The translations under genes and the position numbers were made by a program. The notes below the pieces were generated by a model that saw nothing but the letters and a program-made list of their open reading frames with translations, made no database searches and was not told where the DNA came from. From Lasiosphaeris hirsuta (Eukaryota > Ascomycota > Sordariomycetes > Sordariales > Lasiosphaeriaceae), in contig JAUKUA010000003.1 of assembly GCA_030549175.1 (NCBI GenBank), positions 2,294,001-2,358,000 of the forward strand: a stretch of DNA of 64,000 nucleotides. Reading direction: 5' to 3'. Shown here one piece after another: positions 11,102 to 22,888 of this stretch (position 1 is its first letter; every line of letters starts with the position of its first letter).

Positions 11102-12445
11102 ATGGACCAGGCGCCGCCCGCGTCGGCAGACGTGCTGGACCTGGATATCGGCACTGCTCGGCCTCCAGCACCCACCCGCAAGCGGAGCACATCTGGGGGC
11201 TTGCTATCTAAGCTCCCCTTCATGCGCTCAGGCGAGAACTCTCGTCCAAGGTCCCGCCGCAGCACCGAAGAAACCGATCCTCTCGCATCCACTCCGAATT
11301 CTCTGCCGATACCCTCTTTCCGCACCATCCCTGCAGGACCGCCACCCCTCTCCCATGCCATCCTGCAGCAACAGACACAGCAGCAGCAAAAGACCCGTCG
11401 CCGCAGGGGCTCGCTGCGGAAGGTCGCGTTGCTCGGCCGAGGGGCCCAGCGTGAGAGACGTGAGGCCCGCGGGCTGACCATTGATACCAAGTTCCTCCCT
11501 CTCGGCGCCGCGGAGCCGACAGCAACGGCCGCCGCCATCACATCGAGCCCCAGCGCCCTCGACGGCACCGATGACGGCACACCCTTTCCATTGGGATATA
11601 AAGACCAAGAACTTGACGACACCTTCGGCCTCGGTATTTCAGATATAACGCCGCGGCCGAGTATGGACGGCTACGCCAGTCGATCCGCACCCCCACCGCT
11701 GCCGACCTCGAACCCCATCACCCCCACAGATGCATCCACAAATATATTGCGCAGTCCACAGGATGCTACCGACTCAACCTCAACCGTCACGAGTCCGAGC
11801 ATCAGCTACAGCACCACCGACGACGAGGACGGCCTGCACATGGCCGGTCCCGCCTCCCGCCCTACCACACCGTCGCTCTCGCTCTCCTCATCATCCAGCC
11901 TCCTGCGCCCTGAGCGCGCCTCGCTGTCATCCGGCTCTGAGTCATATTTCCCGAACGGCCACGGGCACCCCCGAAACATCGGGCTCGGGAACTCTTCCGC
12001 CAGCGCCAGCGGCAACGGTTCGGAGTCGGCAGGCGCCGGCAGCTTATCCGGTATGGCTTCGATCCAGCACCGCCGGAGCACGATCCAGCGCGCCAAATCA
12101 CCCCTCGCGCTGACGAGCCTCGCCGGGCTCACCACCACCCCCCTGCCCGCCCCCGACGCCGACTGGGACTACGCCGAGACGGAGTGGTGGGGTTGGGTTG
12201 TTCTCATTGTCACGTGGACTGTTTTTGTCATTGGCATGGGCTCTTGTCTCGGCGTCTGGAGCTGGGCTTGGGACGTCGGCACCACCCCCTACGCGCCCCC
12301 CGAGCTTGAGGACGACCCGACCCTCCCGATCGTTGGGTATTATCCGGCACTCATGATTCTTACGGGAGTCATGGCCTGGGTGTGGGTTGTTGTGGCATGG
12401 GTGGGCATGAAGTACTTTAGGCATGCGAGGGTTAGTGGGGATTAA
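11102..12445 (+). CDS. Conserved fungal two-TM membrane protein, function unknown
   Basis: Single-exon gene of 447 residues if it starts at MDQAPPASADV (ATG 11102, context ATACTATGG). The frame is open upstream to 10973, but that extension lacks conserved character. The first about 330 residues are Ser/Pro/Thr-rich and probably disordered. They contain a Gln run, a basic patch (RRRRGSLRKVALLGRG) and acidic/Ser stretches, all suggesting phosphorylation. The C-terminal about 100 residues are highly hydrophobic and better conserved in character. Trp-rich TM1 (WWGWVVLIVTWTVFVIGMG) is followed by a short loop with a PPELEDDPTLP segment, then TM2 (ALMILTGVMAWVWVVVAWVG) and a short basic tail. I do not recognise a named family. 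The layout suggests an endomembrane or plasma-membrane anchor with a large cytosolic N-terminus. Confidence 0.75.
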   Translation: MDQAPPASADVLDLDIGTARPPAPTRKRSTSGGLLSKLPFMRSGENSRPRSRRSTEETDPLASTPNSLPIPSFRTIPAGPPPLSHAILQQQTQQQQKTRRRRGSLRKVALLGRGAQRERREARGLTIDTKFLPLGAAEPTATAAAITSSPSALDGTDDGTPFPLGYKDQELDDTFGLGISDITPRPSMDGYASRSAPPPLPTSNPITPTDASTNILRSPQDATDSTSTVTSPSISYSTTDDEDGLHMAGPASRPTTPSLSLSSSSSLLRPERASLSSGSESYFPNGHGHPRNIGLGNSSASASGNGSESAGAGSLSGMASIQHRRSTIQRAKSPLALTSLAGLTTTPLPAPDADWDYAETEWWGWVVLIVTWTVFVIGMGSCLGVWSWAWDVGTTPYAPPELEDDPTLPIVGYYPALMILTGVMAWVWVVVAWVGMKYFRHARVSGD

Positions 12446-15400
12446 CCTGCTCAAGCGATTGCTACTCAAGGGACTCTGTATCTATCTCTGGATGGGTTGC
12501 ATATGTGTGCATATTGCGGCGTGATGAGTTATGGTGGTGGACGGGCCCGTGTTTTTCATTTGCCTAGTGATAAGTAAGTATATATACCCCTTTTCTGCAT
12601 ATAACCTATGCCCAACATGTAATCGAACCGCTGGACGACGGAGAAAAGACAGCGGAGCCTTCTGGATGAGCAGCGTTTAACAACTGTCTACGGTGGTGGT
12701 GGAATTGTAATTGTATTTGCATATATCCTCATCTCTCGGGTTGTTTGTTGGCATCGTGATAGTAGATTGCATTTCCCTTGAGACCTAGGCCTATTTTCTT
12801 GTTTCATGGATGATGTGACACTATGTCTAGTATAGTCCAGTTCTTCTCACGTTCATATCAATGGAATTGATACCATCATAGCACCCAAATTGTTAGGACA
12901 GGCCTAGAAAAAACACTCCTCTACCTTGGTCATCACCAATCCGAAGAACTAGCATCTTTACAGAAACTGTCACACAGGAAACACTTTTTCTCTGTTTCGC
13001 CAAACTGGCAAATAAGGAATACCCGCAGCTTCGAGAACCGCCCCAGGGCAAGGGGGTGGGAGGGGTCTCCCTTTATATCCGCCAGGCGCCCAACCTACGA
13101 AGACCCCAGTCATGCACCACTGGCAACACACAAATAGCACCATCAAGGCCCAGATCTGACATCTCGATCCTTGATAGATTGCCGCCATGCAGACCGTTCC
13201 GTTTCACCAGCCCTAAGATCTAGGAGCGCGCTTGTGTTGTACATGGGCAAAGGGGGGGGGGGGGGGGGGGAGGAAACGGGGCGGGTAGGTAGGTAGGCCT
13301 AGGATATCAAAGTTACACGCTCCCATGCAGAAACGAGCAGACGAGCGAACCTGCGTCGGAGCCGCCGCCTCGGGACTCTGGCCTTGCCGCACGCAGGTTT
13401 GGAATTACGAGCCTGTTATTGGGTCGGGAGGTGCTGCCAGGCAGAGGAGCATCTGACTGCGAGATACGCAGTTGGATCGATGCACATACCCGCGGCACAG
13501 CCGCGGATACTCAGACAAGGCCAGCGTTGGGGGCGGCCCGAAAAGTGCACCTCGGGTAGCAGGCCGCGCGCGAGGTCTATGAAACAATGCAGCCTGTGTT
13601 TCTTTCCATGGCGGATTTCCGCCTCGACGGCGTTGGGGCCAGGGGCTGAAATATTTATTATCACTACTGCGAGTTGTAGGTGAGATGGGGGGATGGCTAG
13701 CTGGCCTCCCTGCTGAGGGTGTCCGAGGGCGGAGCACAACACAGCTAGATCTGGTGGCTCGGACGGATAGCTGATTTCTACGCAGCCCCCGAGCCTGTTA
13801 CTGAGAGCCGCGTGCAGCAACTAGCAGCACGACGGCACAGCACGGCCGTCGTCCGTCCGAGCGCGCGCAACATTTGGTATCAAAGAGCGTGACAAGACAC
13901 ACGATCACCACGGAATGGTGAACAAGACCGGGTTGACGAATTCAACCGGTGCAACACTTTGTGTGCTGCCGTACGGTCCTGGCCCCGTTTTGGGTCATAT
14001 TTTGACGGCTAGGAGGTCGCCGCATGTTGGCCAACAGCGGGGGACATCATCGGCTTTCGCATTTCGCATTTTGCAGTTCGCACGTCGCATCCAATGACGA
14101 AATCATCGTCAGACCCTGTAAGAGCTGTGTTGGCTGCACTAATCGTAGCTTGTATTTTTGTCACGAGCTGCGGTGAAACAGAGACTTGCGGCCCAAGGAG
14201 ATAAGAAAAACTGGCCGGCCCAGCTCACGTCAGAAGAAGCTTCTCTTAGCTGCATTTCTGTGCCGCGAACGACAGGCAAAGCCGATGACGATGTCGGCGG
14301 CGGGAGGAGGGTCAGGAGCTTGGTTCGTGCCCCCGGCCAGGACCGGGCCAAGCTGGGTGAGACAGACCAGAGAGGCCGGTCTTCGACACCGCCAATTGGG
14401 TTCGACTAAGCGCTGCACTCGAGCATGCAAGGGGGGCTTGCTTTGGGTTTGGGGCGGCAATTAGCCAGTTGGTTTGCGATCATGATGAAAGGGGCTTCTA
14501 GCTCAAGCGCCGCCGTTCCTTCTGGCGTTTTCTCAGTCCTCCAGGGCCAAACAATACGAAGGAAACCGGTGAGAAACAAATGTGCCTAGAGTCCACAGCC
14601 CGTCGTCTAGCCTGGATCCAGCGTGGATGGTTGAAGCTTCAACGGCCGTGCTGCCGCAGGAGCTGGGATCCCTCACGGCCTGAGTGAGGTTGGATGGATG
14701 CCGTGGCACCCAGAGGCGACCTCGAGCCGGATATGCCCTTCTCCTATATCTAAATGCGCCAGTCGACAGATGATGGTACTGATATTGGGTCCATACAATA
14801 AATAGCCCTTGTGCAAGGGCCTGGTGTGTGGTTCTGGATAGTCGAAGGACTCGCTTTGCTTCAAGTTGAAATACATGTGTCGCCCAGAAGGTGTTACGGA
14901 TACAGAGTGCTCAATGTTGGCGATGGCGCAATCTACATTGGGTGGTCCCTGGCCGCTCTCACTAATGAGACGAGTCTGACAAAAGGGGAAACTAGGTATA
15001 AGAAGCACTCCTAACCACCGGAAATCATGTTTACTATTTCCCCAGCTGCCCAGCTGGTATCTTCAATGGCTCAAATCGTAGTCGTAGACTGTTAGTTGCA
15101 GGGGTTGTGAGGCCGGTCCAGCTAGGTTTTGCGGAAGCTGGGCGAGTGGTTAAGGTGTGGAAGCCACCCCAGCAGCACCTCAGCCACGTCGTCAGCAGAC
15201 ACCATTTGTGCACTCAGCGCTGTGAGAAAAATCTGCTGTGTTTATGGGCCTCTGTCGGCTTGAAATTGGAGAGCAGTATCCTACCGCTGAAAACACTCGG
15301 ATGCTGGGTTCAGGCTGCCGGAGGTCCAGGACGCAACGGTGATGCCCGTAGAGGTGTCGCATCCGTTGGAGGTGCTGGCGGGTGGCGGGTTCGCGAATCC

Positions 15401-17485
15401 AGCCTTGCCTGGCAAACTCGAGTATCGCGCGGGGCACCCCTCCTCTAGCGCTCCAACGAAATCCCACCTGCTGCTGTGGGTATCGGTCAATAAGATGCGA
15501 CGGCAAAGTGTTACATGGCAAATAGATCGTCTCTTGAATAACCAGATGTGATGTCTACTTGATTTCGGTGTCTGCCCAGCGTCTGCTGTGACCCCGATCG
15601 ACAGAGTTGGGAGAATAAGAAGCACAGAGACGGCAATCGGCATCCAGGGCCGACTGACGGGTTCAGCTTCAATGGCGTGGATGGCTCAAATGGCTTGAAC
15701 GGATGTCGTGCGAAACGGATCCTGCTCCACCGAAAACGGGGCCGTTCCCGGCACCAGCGCTGCGAGGAGCATGCAAAATCTGGAATGTGGAATGTGGCGG
15801 GCCAAGAGCCAAGCACCAGCGTGAGGGGGGGTGTTGTGGGTGTGTTGGTGCGCTTCAAGCAAAGCAACAGCGACGACCGCCGTGCTTGCAAAGTGCCACG
15901 CCGAACAACTGTCGCAGGCGGCCAGTGTCTGGCCCTCAGGTCTGCGCGGCACGCGAGACGCTCGAGTGGGATTCTTTTGTCCTTACTTGAAACCGCGCGG
16001 TCGACCACTCCCTACCTCTTGGCCTGGGGCTCGACGGCTCTCCACGTGTTGATGCGAGCTGGCCGAGACAAATCCTATGCTGCTGAGAAGGAACAGAGGC
16101 ATGCCGCAGAGGAAATCATCAAAGAAAATGAAGGGGCCCAGCCCGACAGGTAACAGGCACTATTGGCTTGTTACATGACCCTTTGTTCCAGAGGCAAATC
16201 TCAGGTGCGTGTTGTTCGAGGGCTTGAAGGGCACGGCCAGGGTGCTCTGCAGCCTGTCGCGCTTTGCTTGAACCGACATGAACACCCCCGCGCGAAGTTC
16301 GTCTCTTGCGAATTTGCCTCTTCCGGGCAAGCCTGGCCCAGGACTGTGTTGGGTGACGATGGACGCTCCTCTTCCCCCACCGGGCCGTTGCATCTTGGGC
16401 CCGGATGCTTTTGTTCATTTCTCTTCCGTCGCTTTCGCCTCTTTGATGAATCACATTGCCGTAGGTGTGTGTGTGCTTCGATAAAATCCTGAAATTCTTG
16501 ATTGTAAATAGCAGCATCAGGCTGCCGATGAATAATCGCGTCAGAGCGTGCACAATGCTGGAGAACAGGAGAGCGGGAGCGCAGGACAGGTTCCGGTTAA
16601 TTATTCGTTCTAGCGCGAATACAGGGCGCGGGCCTGTGGCCCAGCGCCGATGGCGCCTCCAATCCCGAGGGTGGGAATGTCCTAGCGGAGACCAGCGGGC
16701 TTTCTGCCTTAGGCAGCAGATCCCGTGCTTGCCTGCACTGGCCTGTGCTGGGCCTGGCATGAGGCGATGTGAAATTGAAGCGAGGACCGCAAAAAAACCA
16801 GTTGCTCCGCCTTCTCGATCGGCTCCCCGTTTCGTCCACCCAGCCTCCAGCCTCTTGCCCCAGCCAGGCACGGCGAGAACTAAGCATACCTTCTCCTCGT
16901 GCCGCCCCATGATTTCCATGTTTTCCAGCGACTAACCGTTGCCTTCGACTTTTCCCTTCTTTCCACTGTATCCCGACGATTCGCCAAACCCGACCAGCAT
17001 CGCATCTCGAGTCCAAGCCGCCGCCGAAATCCTTGATCCTCGACCGCGGCTGAGGCATTTGGTCTGAACCTGACTCGACCCGCCGCCTGTCGCTTGCGCT
17101 TGTCGCTCTTCAATACAGATCTAAACCTTTTGACTCTTTCGATAACCAGCCAGAAACATCACCTTTGACTGATCCCACCGCTCACCTTGCCTTACTGCTT
17201 CGGCACGCTTCTATTCACGGCGTGTTTCCGAATCCAATTAATCATCGGCACCGCTCCGCCAAGCTCATTCGCTCGCCCACACCGTTGACCCGCCGGTCGC
17301 CCATTGACGCATAAACTCACAAAACGCGTTCATCTACCAAACCCTCCCAGATAGGGGGGTTTGATTCACAGCCATCATATAAACTGTAGCTGCTTTTCCG
17401 CCATTCACATACTCTATCGCCGGCTCTCCCAACTTCCTCCTCTCCCGCCTGGTGCCTACCTCGTGTTTCGTGGAGGCGAGCCAAG
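12446..17485. other. 5-kb gene-poor region upstream of mub1
   Basis: No supported protein-coding gene. Open stretches up to about 270 codons exist (for example on the minus strand at 16119-16919), but they show no domain, no credible start and no splice logic. Composition shifts between AT-rich (12480-12960) and GC-rich parts. A 19-base poly-G run lies at 13252-13270. The final about 1 kb (from about 16.5 kb) is C/T-rich and runs into the mub1 start, consistent with a promoter and long 5' UTR. A non-coding RNA cannot be excluded. Confidence 0.5.
13252..13270. repeat. Homopolymer run of 19 G
   Basis: Uninterrupted poly-G, followed by AGGAAACGGGGCGGG and a short GTAGGTAGGTAGG repeat. The exact length may be affected by sequencing error. 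Confidence 0.9.
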
Positions 17486-19357
17486 ATGCGGGAAGTCAAC
17501 TTCAGCATACCCAACGTCAACAAGGCGTCGGTGGGCATCACCACCGCCTTGTATGACCGACGGGCCCTCGACTGCACATCGACCCTGCCGTTGATCAACT
17601 CTCTCAATCATCTCGCCTACCTCACCACGTCCTCGGCCCGCATCCGGGACATTCTCACGGTCGATGGCGGCATCGAGAGGCTTGTCTGCATCCTCAAGCA
17701 GGGTCGCAGCAAGGACATGATGGACATGTGGAAATGGAATCTGGCTTTTCAATGTGTGGTCAACATAGGAGTTAGGGGCACAGAGGCCGTCCGGACCCGG
17801 GTCGTTGAGGCCGACATGGTTCCGGTCATCGCCACCATCCTCGACAATTACATCAAGGTCATCGAAAAGATACGCGAGAAGGCCGAGGAAGCAGAGCAGA
17901 AAACTAAGGGCAGTCACCGCCACCGGCTCAATGGAAGCAGCAGGGTGCATAAATCCTCGAGTTTCTCTTCGAGAGCTGGAAATCTCGATGTTGACCAGCG
18001 CTCGTTCCGCCGCCAGGCACCGCCTCCATCCATCGATGTCTCTGCCACTTTAGCTGGTCCTTCTACAACTGTCGTCCAGTCCAACGCCGATGCTACGCCC
18101 ACTGCTCCGCAATTTCAGGTGACGCCTCCGCCGGAGCGCACTCCCTTCATCACTCAACGGTCTCACCATCACCACCACAGCGCGAGGCCACAAGAATCAC
18201 GACACAGCATGCCTTCTCCTCCTCGCCAGCTTATGCAGTCTCTGGCGCCAACGGTCGCATCGATGGATACCGCTGATGGATTTAGGCCTGTTCGTGAAAC
18301 TGATCGATTGGCATCGATGGTACCTTTTCCGCCGATCACACTGGGGTCCCAACCCGCCTCGCCAACAACCCCATTGCCGCCCCCGCAAATTCGGTCTCCG
18401 ACTGTGCGACCTGCTTCAGTTCTCGCCCCCGGTGCTAGATCACGGAGGCGCCCATCAATCCGTCACCAGCACTCTACATCGGTCGAGGCGGATGACTTGA
18501 ATGCGGACAGTATGGCGTCTGATGAATCGCCCGACGCCGAGATGTCTGGAACCACGGAAATTCAGCCAGCAGTTGGAATTCAAGACATTACAATGGCGGA
18601 TAGCGACACCATCATCGCCGGTGCGGCTATCGAATTGACGACTCCTACCGTGTCAGAGACCCAAGAAGCCGGTACTTTCAACATTACTCATCAAGGTGCA
18701 GTGGATGGTAGCATCGTCAACAACACCCCTACCCAGGTGCCTACTATCGGCCTATCCCCCAACCGGCCAACTATCGTTAGCCCGCCGCAGCCGACGCTGC
18801 CTAATGCGAGTGTTCCGCGGTATCTTGTTGGTCAGGTGACGCCAAACCCACAAATGCTCGCAGCTATGCCCAGGGACGAAGATGTTTTGATGTCATTACA
18901 GCTTTTGGCCTACGTCTCAAAGTATTGCAATCTCCGAAAGTACTTTCAGAAGAGCCATCTAGTCCCAAAGCTGAAGATAGGCAAGGAGCTTCAGTTGCTG
19001 GATGGTGTCGATTCACAAGCACTCGAGGCGGAAATGGAGGCCGATGATGACGCGTGTGAGGAAGAATATCTGCTCCCCAACAATCTGAACATATTTCCGC
19101 TCGTGGAAAAGTTTACTGTGCGGTACCACAGTTCTGATATGCAGTATTGGGCCGGGGTGGTTATGAGAAACCTATGCCGGAAGGACGACACCAAGGGGGG
19201 CATTCGACAGTGTGCCTATTGGCAGTGCGGAAAGTGGGAAGAATTCACTCGACAGTTCGCTAAATGCCGCCGCTGTCGGCGAACCAAATACTGCAGCAAG
19301 GAGTGCCAGAAGAGCGCATGGGCTTTCCACCGCCACTGGTGCATTGCTGCCACGTAA
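17486..19357 (+). CDS. mub1: MYND-finger protein of the Mub1/SamB family
   Basis: Intronless gene for 623 residues, close to yeast Mub1 (620). Mub1 works with the E3 ligase Ubr2 and Rad6 in ubiquitination of the proteasome-gene activator Rpn4; Aspergillus SamB affects morphology and septum placement. The N-terminus starts MREVNFSIPNVNKASVGITT at ATG 17486 (context CCAAGATG) and forms a conserved helical, armadillo-like region to about residue 150. A long Ser/Pro/Thr- and His-rich linker follows (about 150-455). A second conserved block contains LLAYVSKYCNLRKYF. The C-terminus is a MYND zinc finger of about 45 residues whose cysteines and histidine run through CGKWE, FAKCRRC, KYCSKECQ and HRHWC. 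The protein ends six residues after the HWC motif, as in the family. Upstream sequence looks like a long leader. Confidence 0.9.
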   Translation: MREVNFSIPNVNKASVGITTALYDRRALDCTSTLPLINSLNHLAYLTTSSARIRDILTVDGGIERLVCILKQGRSKDMMDMWKWNLAFQCVVNIGVRGTEAVRTRVVEADMVPVIATILDNYIKVIEKIREKAEEAEQKTKGSHRHRLNGSSRVHKSSSFSSRAGNLDVDQRSFRRQAPPPSIDVSATLAGPSTTVVQSNADATPTAPQFQVTPPPERTPFITQRSHHHHHSARPQESRHSMPSPPRQLMQSLAPTVASMDTADGFRPVRETDRLASMVPFPPITLGSQPASPTTPLPPPQIRSPTVRPASVLAPGARSRRRPSIRHQHSTSVEADDLNADSMASDESPDAEMSGTTEIQPAVGIQDITMADSDTIIAGAAIELTTPTVSETQEAGTFNITHQGAVDGSIVNNTPTQVPTIGLSPNRPTIVSPPQPTLPNASVPRYLVGQVTPNPQMLAAMPRDEDVLMSLQLLAYVSKYCNLRKYFQKSHLVPKLKIGKELQLLDGVDSQALEAEMEADDDACEEEYLLPNNLNIFPLVEKFTVRYHSSDMQYWAGVVMRNLCRKDDTKGGIRQCAYWQCGKWEEFTRQFAKCRRCRRTKYCSKECQKSAWAFHRHWCIAAT

Positions 19358-20973
19358 TGGCACTGGCACTGCGAACACTGGTCGATTTTGATACCCCCCG
19401 GCCCCCCTCCCGGGATACTTGCTCTTTGCATGGCGTTATCCATAATGTCTACTAGCAACAAAAAAACTTAGTGACTCAAACGGTTGAGCGGCATGGCGAA
19501 GCAAAGCATATTCCCCCGCATGCATGGCGTTGCACGATACCATACGACAATCGATTCTCAACCCGGTTTTTTTTTTCCTTGCCTCTCGCAGTTTAGAGGC
19601 TTATGATGTTCCACTACGATTCCTTTGTGTTTTGTTTTCTTTCGATATCGCGGCCGTTTCCGCTCGACAGGGGCTCGACGAGCCCTATTGTTGCTCCAGG
19701 CTTTCTTCACTGGATCACGAATTACGTTTCGCCGGCGAACAGCGAGGTCGCCGTTCAACCAGCATATCAACAATTTAAAATGCCTATACTCTATTGGTTC
19801 CAATAGTACTGCACGGTCAGGTGTCGACTGAATGCAGGACCAACGGCATCAACGAGGTGGATTCCACTTCGGACTTTAACGGGCGACATTTCAAGACCGA
19901 CTCTGGAATAGTCTCGGAGTTGTATGGCATCGATCAAATCAGCACGGCGTTTTTGCTTTCAACAACTCATGGACTCGATGCGCTTTTCTTCAGCACTTAG
20001 GCATGGGTATAGCGCGTTATGGGGACGTTTTGGCTTATGGTCGTTTCTTGCGCAAACCATGCAATCGGCGATGCGAAGACGCGACTCCCCATCATGAACC
20101 TTGGGTTTTTTTATACTTATTATCGGTTCCTTTGTGGCCCTCATGAACACACGCCCTGGAACGAGGATGAAACGAATTCCACATATATGCGAAAGCACTC
20201 TCACATACGGATTGTGCAGCGGAGTTTGGCCCTGGAAGAGAGACTGCTAGAGTAGCAAAGGCAGTTTGGAGGAGCATGGACGAGTTGGACATGGGTACCC
20301 TGGAGCATATCAGATGATGGTGTTCTTCGCGAGAATCCGTAGCCACGCTCGAGAAAGGAGCATAGTCAGTAGGTTGATTGCAAAATACACTTCTACTCGG
20401 AGTGGTTCAAGGGGCAGTTGTGACGAGGGTGGAGGGGAAGACAAGGCCAGACAAGGTTGTAAATCGTCCTACGTATCTTTACTATCAATCACCACCAGCC
20501 TAAATGGGAATGGTTGCGACTTTTCACCTGGTCTCTTTGCACATGACTAAATGTGACTGTAATTTCAACAACTTCTGATAATATATGCGGTGTTTATATA
20601 ACATTTTCAACCCCTGGGCACGCCTTGAAGGGTTCTGAAGTAAGCAGCTTGAGTAATAGGTTTATTGCTGTTCAAAATGAAGTCGAAAAGACGCCACCTC
20701 CGCAAACCAAGCATTAGGCTTGAATAGTTAGTGCCCTCTTGTGCCAACGTTCATTGAAAATGAGTCTGAGTAGTTCATTCAGAGGGATCTGATAATTTTC
20801 TTGGGAAACCATTCAGCCTGTCCAAGTTTCATAGATTCTCATTTCCAATACAGAGAACAGGGAACGATGGGCTTGACAACAGGGTATGATATAAACTATT
20901 TACATCCGAGCCAACGCCGCTCTCCCCTTCCCACCACCCCCATACCCCGACACAGACTACACAATTCGTTCAT
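19358..20973. other. Convergent intergenic region
   Basis: Between mub1 (+) and ebp2 (-). No supported gene; short open frames of 60-95 codons overlap in all frames. Probably the two 3' UTRs and spacer. AT-rich around 20540-20610. Confidence 0.5.
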
Positions 20974-22333
20974 CTACTTCCCGCCCACCTTCCGCCGGCT
21001 CTTTCCCAGCCGTGGCTTACCACCTGGCTTGCCTCCACCGCCCGGCCTGCCGCCGGGTTTGCTACCGGGCTTGCCGCCAGGTCTGCCACCAATAGTGCTG
21101 CTCTTCATCCGCTTGACGCTGAACCCGCTCACATCGCCAGAGCTGACGGCGTCGCCCGACTTGATGTGCTTCTTCTTGCCACCAAAGCCAAACTTGCTCT
21201 CCTTCTTTTGCCTCTTGTTGTTGTTGGAAGGGCCGCCCTGGTCGCCGGCAGACCGCTTTTTGCCGGCCGTCTTGAGCTCCTTGTCGACAGCCACGTCGAA
21301 GAGGTCGTCTACCTCGGCAGTGCCGATGGTCGAGTTGTCGCCTGCCTTGCGCTCTACTAGGGGTCAGTGTGTGTGCAATCATGCAGGTGAAATAGGGTGG
21401 AGACATACTCTTCTTCAACAAGTCGATCTTGTCGAGAGTATCGCGCTTTTGCTTAGCGCGCTCTTGCTGCTTAGCCACCTGGACCTGCTTGCCAAACTTC
21501 TTGAGGTCACGCAGCTTACGCGCCTCGGCCGACGCCTTCTTAGCCGACGCCTCCTCGACCATCTTCTCCTTGACCTTGTCCATGATCTCGTCGCTGCGCA
21601 GCGTCTCGGCAAAATAGTCAGTCGGCCGCGTGAAGGGGACACCCTCCTTCTTGAGCAGCAGACGTGCCTGCCGTGCCGCCTCAAGCGACTGGTTCATGAA
21701 TGCCAGCTCGCGCTCCAGGTCATCATCGATGGACGTGATGGCATCTTCGGTCTTCGTCTTGGAGACGAGCGACTGGTGGAAAGAGAAGGAGACGCCGGGG
21801 GACAAAACGTTGAGGCTGATACGGCGCAAGGCGGCGAGGAGCCCCTCCTTGTTGTTGATGGTCTGACGAATGCGCATGGTGGCGGCAATCTCCTCATCTT
21901 CTGAGCCCGACATGGAGAGATCATCAACGTCGATGTCTTCCTCCTCATCATCCTCGGCTTCGAAGTCGGACGCATCGTCGGCAGCCTCCTCGGGGTCAAG
22001 CTCGGAGTCGGAATCGGATTCGTCTAGTCTTTGGAGATCAAAGGTGGCGATGCCGTTGTCTGTGTCTTCAGACTCGTCATCTGCCTGGACGGCCATCTTA
22101 TTCGCCTTTCCTGCCCTTCTTTGTTTCCTCGAGATACTGGGGACCTCAGCTTCGGATTCGTCCTCCCAGAGGTCTTCGTCGTTGCCCGCAGCAGTCTCCT
22201 TAGCCAGCGCCTCGACGACCGGTTCGCTGTTCTTCTTGCTGGGTTTTTGCTTCTTCGCCTGTGTTTCAATTGGCTTCTTATCCTTGGATGCTACCACAGG
22301 GGCGCTGGGGCGGGGGTTCTGTTTCTTCGCCAT
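20974..22333 (-). CDS. ebp2: Ebp2, rRNA-processing / 60S ribosome biogenesis factor
   Basis: Nucleolar protein of the EBP2 family, required for 27S pre-rRNA processing and 60S subunit assembly. Exons are 21409-22333 and 20974-21353. The 55-nt intron (donor GTATGT at 21408, branch CTGAC, acceptor TAG at 21354) joins LLKK to KRKAGDNSTIG and gives 434 residues. The start MAKKQNPRPSAP (22333) was chosen over an upstream in-frame Met because the extra 52 residues look like leader sequence. The N-terminal half is Lys-rich, then strongly acidic (EDEEEEDIDVDD). The conserved core contains MNQSLEAARQARLLLKKEGV, FTRPTDYFAETLRSDE and a basic coiled coil (AKQQERAKQKRDTLDKIDLL). The tail is Gly/Lys-rich with GGRPGGKPG repeats and ends GKSRRKVGGK, typical of nucleolar proteins. 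A long plus-strand open frame opposite is a shadow. Confidence 0.92.
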
Positions 22334-22888
22334 CTTGAGTGGTGGGTGTGAAGATGCGATGGTGGAATTGAAATTATGGCTAGGGAACCAGCTTCTGTCC
22401 CTCACCGAGAACTTTTTTTTCTTGGGCCGCTGCGATTGACCGATAAGATAAATATTTATAGTGGAGATGGCGGGCTGTTTCCCCACCATGCATCATAACC
22501 CTAACCCTTGAATCACAGCCAATCAACACACATGCACTCAGACTCCTTCCATCCTTGCCTCTGCTGCCCAACACGTTCACTCAAATCGCTTCCTCTTGAT
22601 CTCTTCACGGAAAACTGTCGATACGTTTCAGCCCAAGTCTTGAGTGGTCATATTTCTACTGCCATATTGATTTCAAGTTTATTCTTGCCGCAATTTCATA
22701 TCTCGCATCTACTTCGTACTCATCACCTGACACCACAGAACACAATTACTTGGGAAGAATCACGAATTACATCAACCGGGTGTTTTCTTGGTATTTTACC
22801 TGTTTCTAAAGAATCCCCCCCATAACTTCCCAAGGCTCCATATTTGAATTCTCCTCCTCCTCCAATCTAAAACTCATAGAAAGCCCGG
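22334..22888. other. Upstream region of ebp2; no gene seen
   Basis: Promoter-side sequence of the minus-strand ebp2 gene, ending where the candidate microprotein reading frame terminates. Short plus-strand open frames only. A TATTTATAG stretch near 22450 lies about 120 bp upstream of the ebp2 start. Confidence 0.45.

Noticed and set aside
10867..11622. 251-codon minus-strand open frame
   Set aside because: Antisense to the two-TM protein gene; explained by Ser/Pro/Arg codon bias on the other strand.
13416..13820. 134-codon minus-strand open frame
   Set aside because: Competes with equally long frames on both strands; no domain or splice signals.
16119..16919. 266-codon minus-strand open frame in the mub1 upstream region
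   Set aside because: No recognisable domain, low-quality start, composition like neighbouring frames.
20801..21904. 367-codon plus-strand open frame
   Set aside because: Lies antisense to ebp2; its Pro/Leu-rich content mirrors the Gly/Lys and acidic repeats of Ebp2, with no domain.
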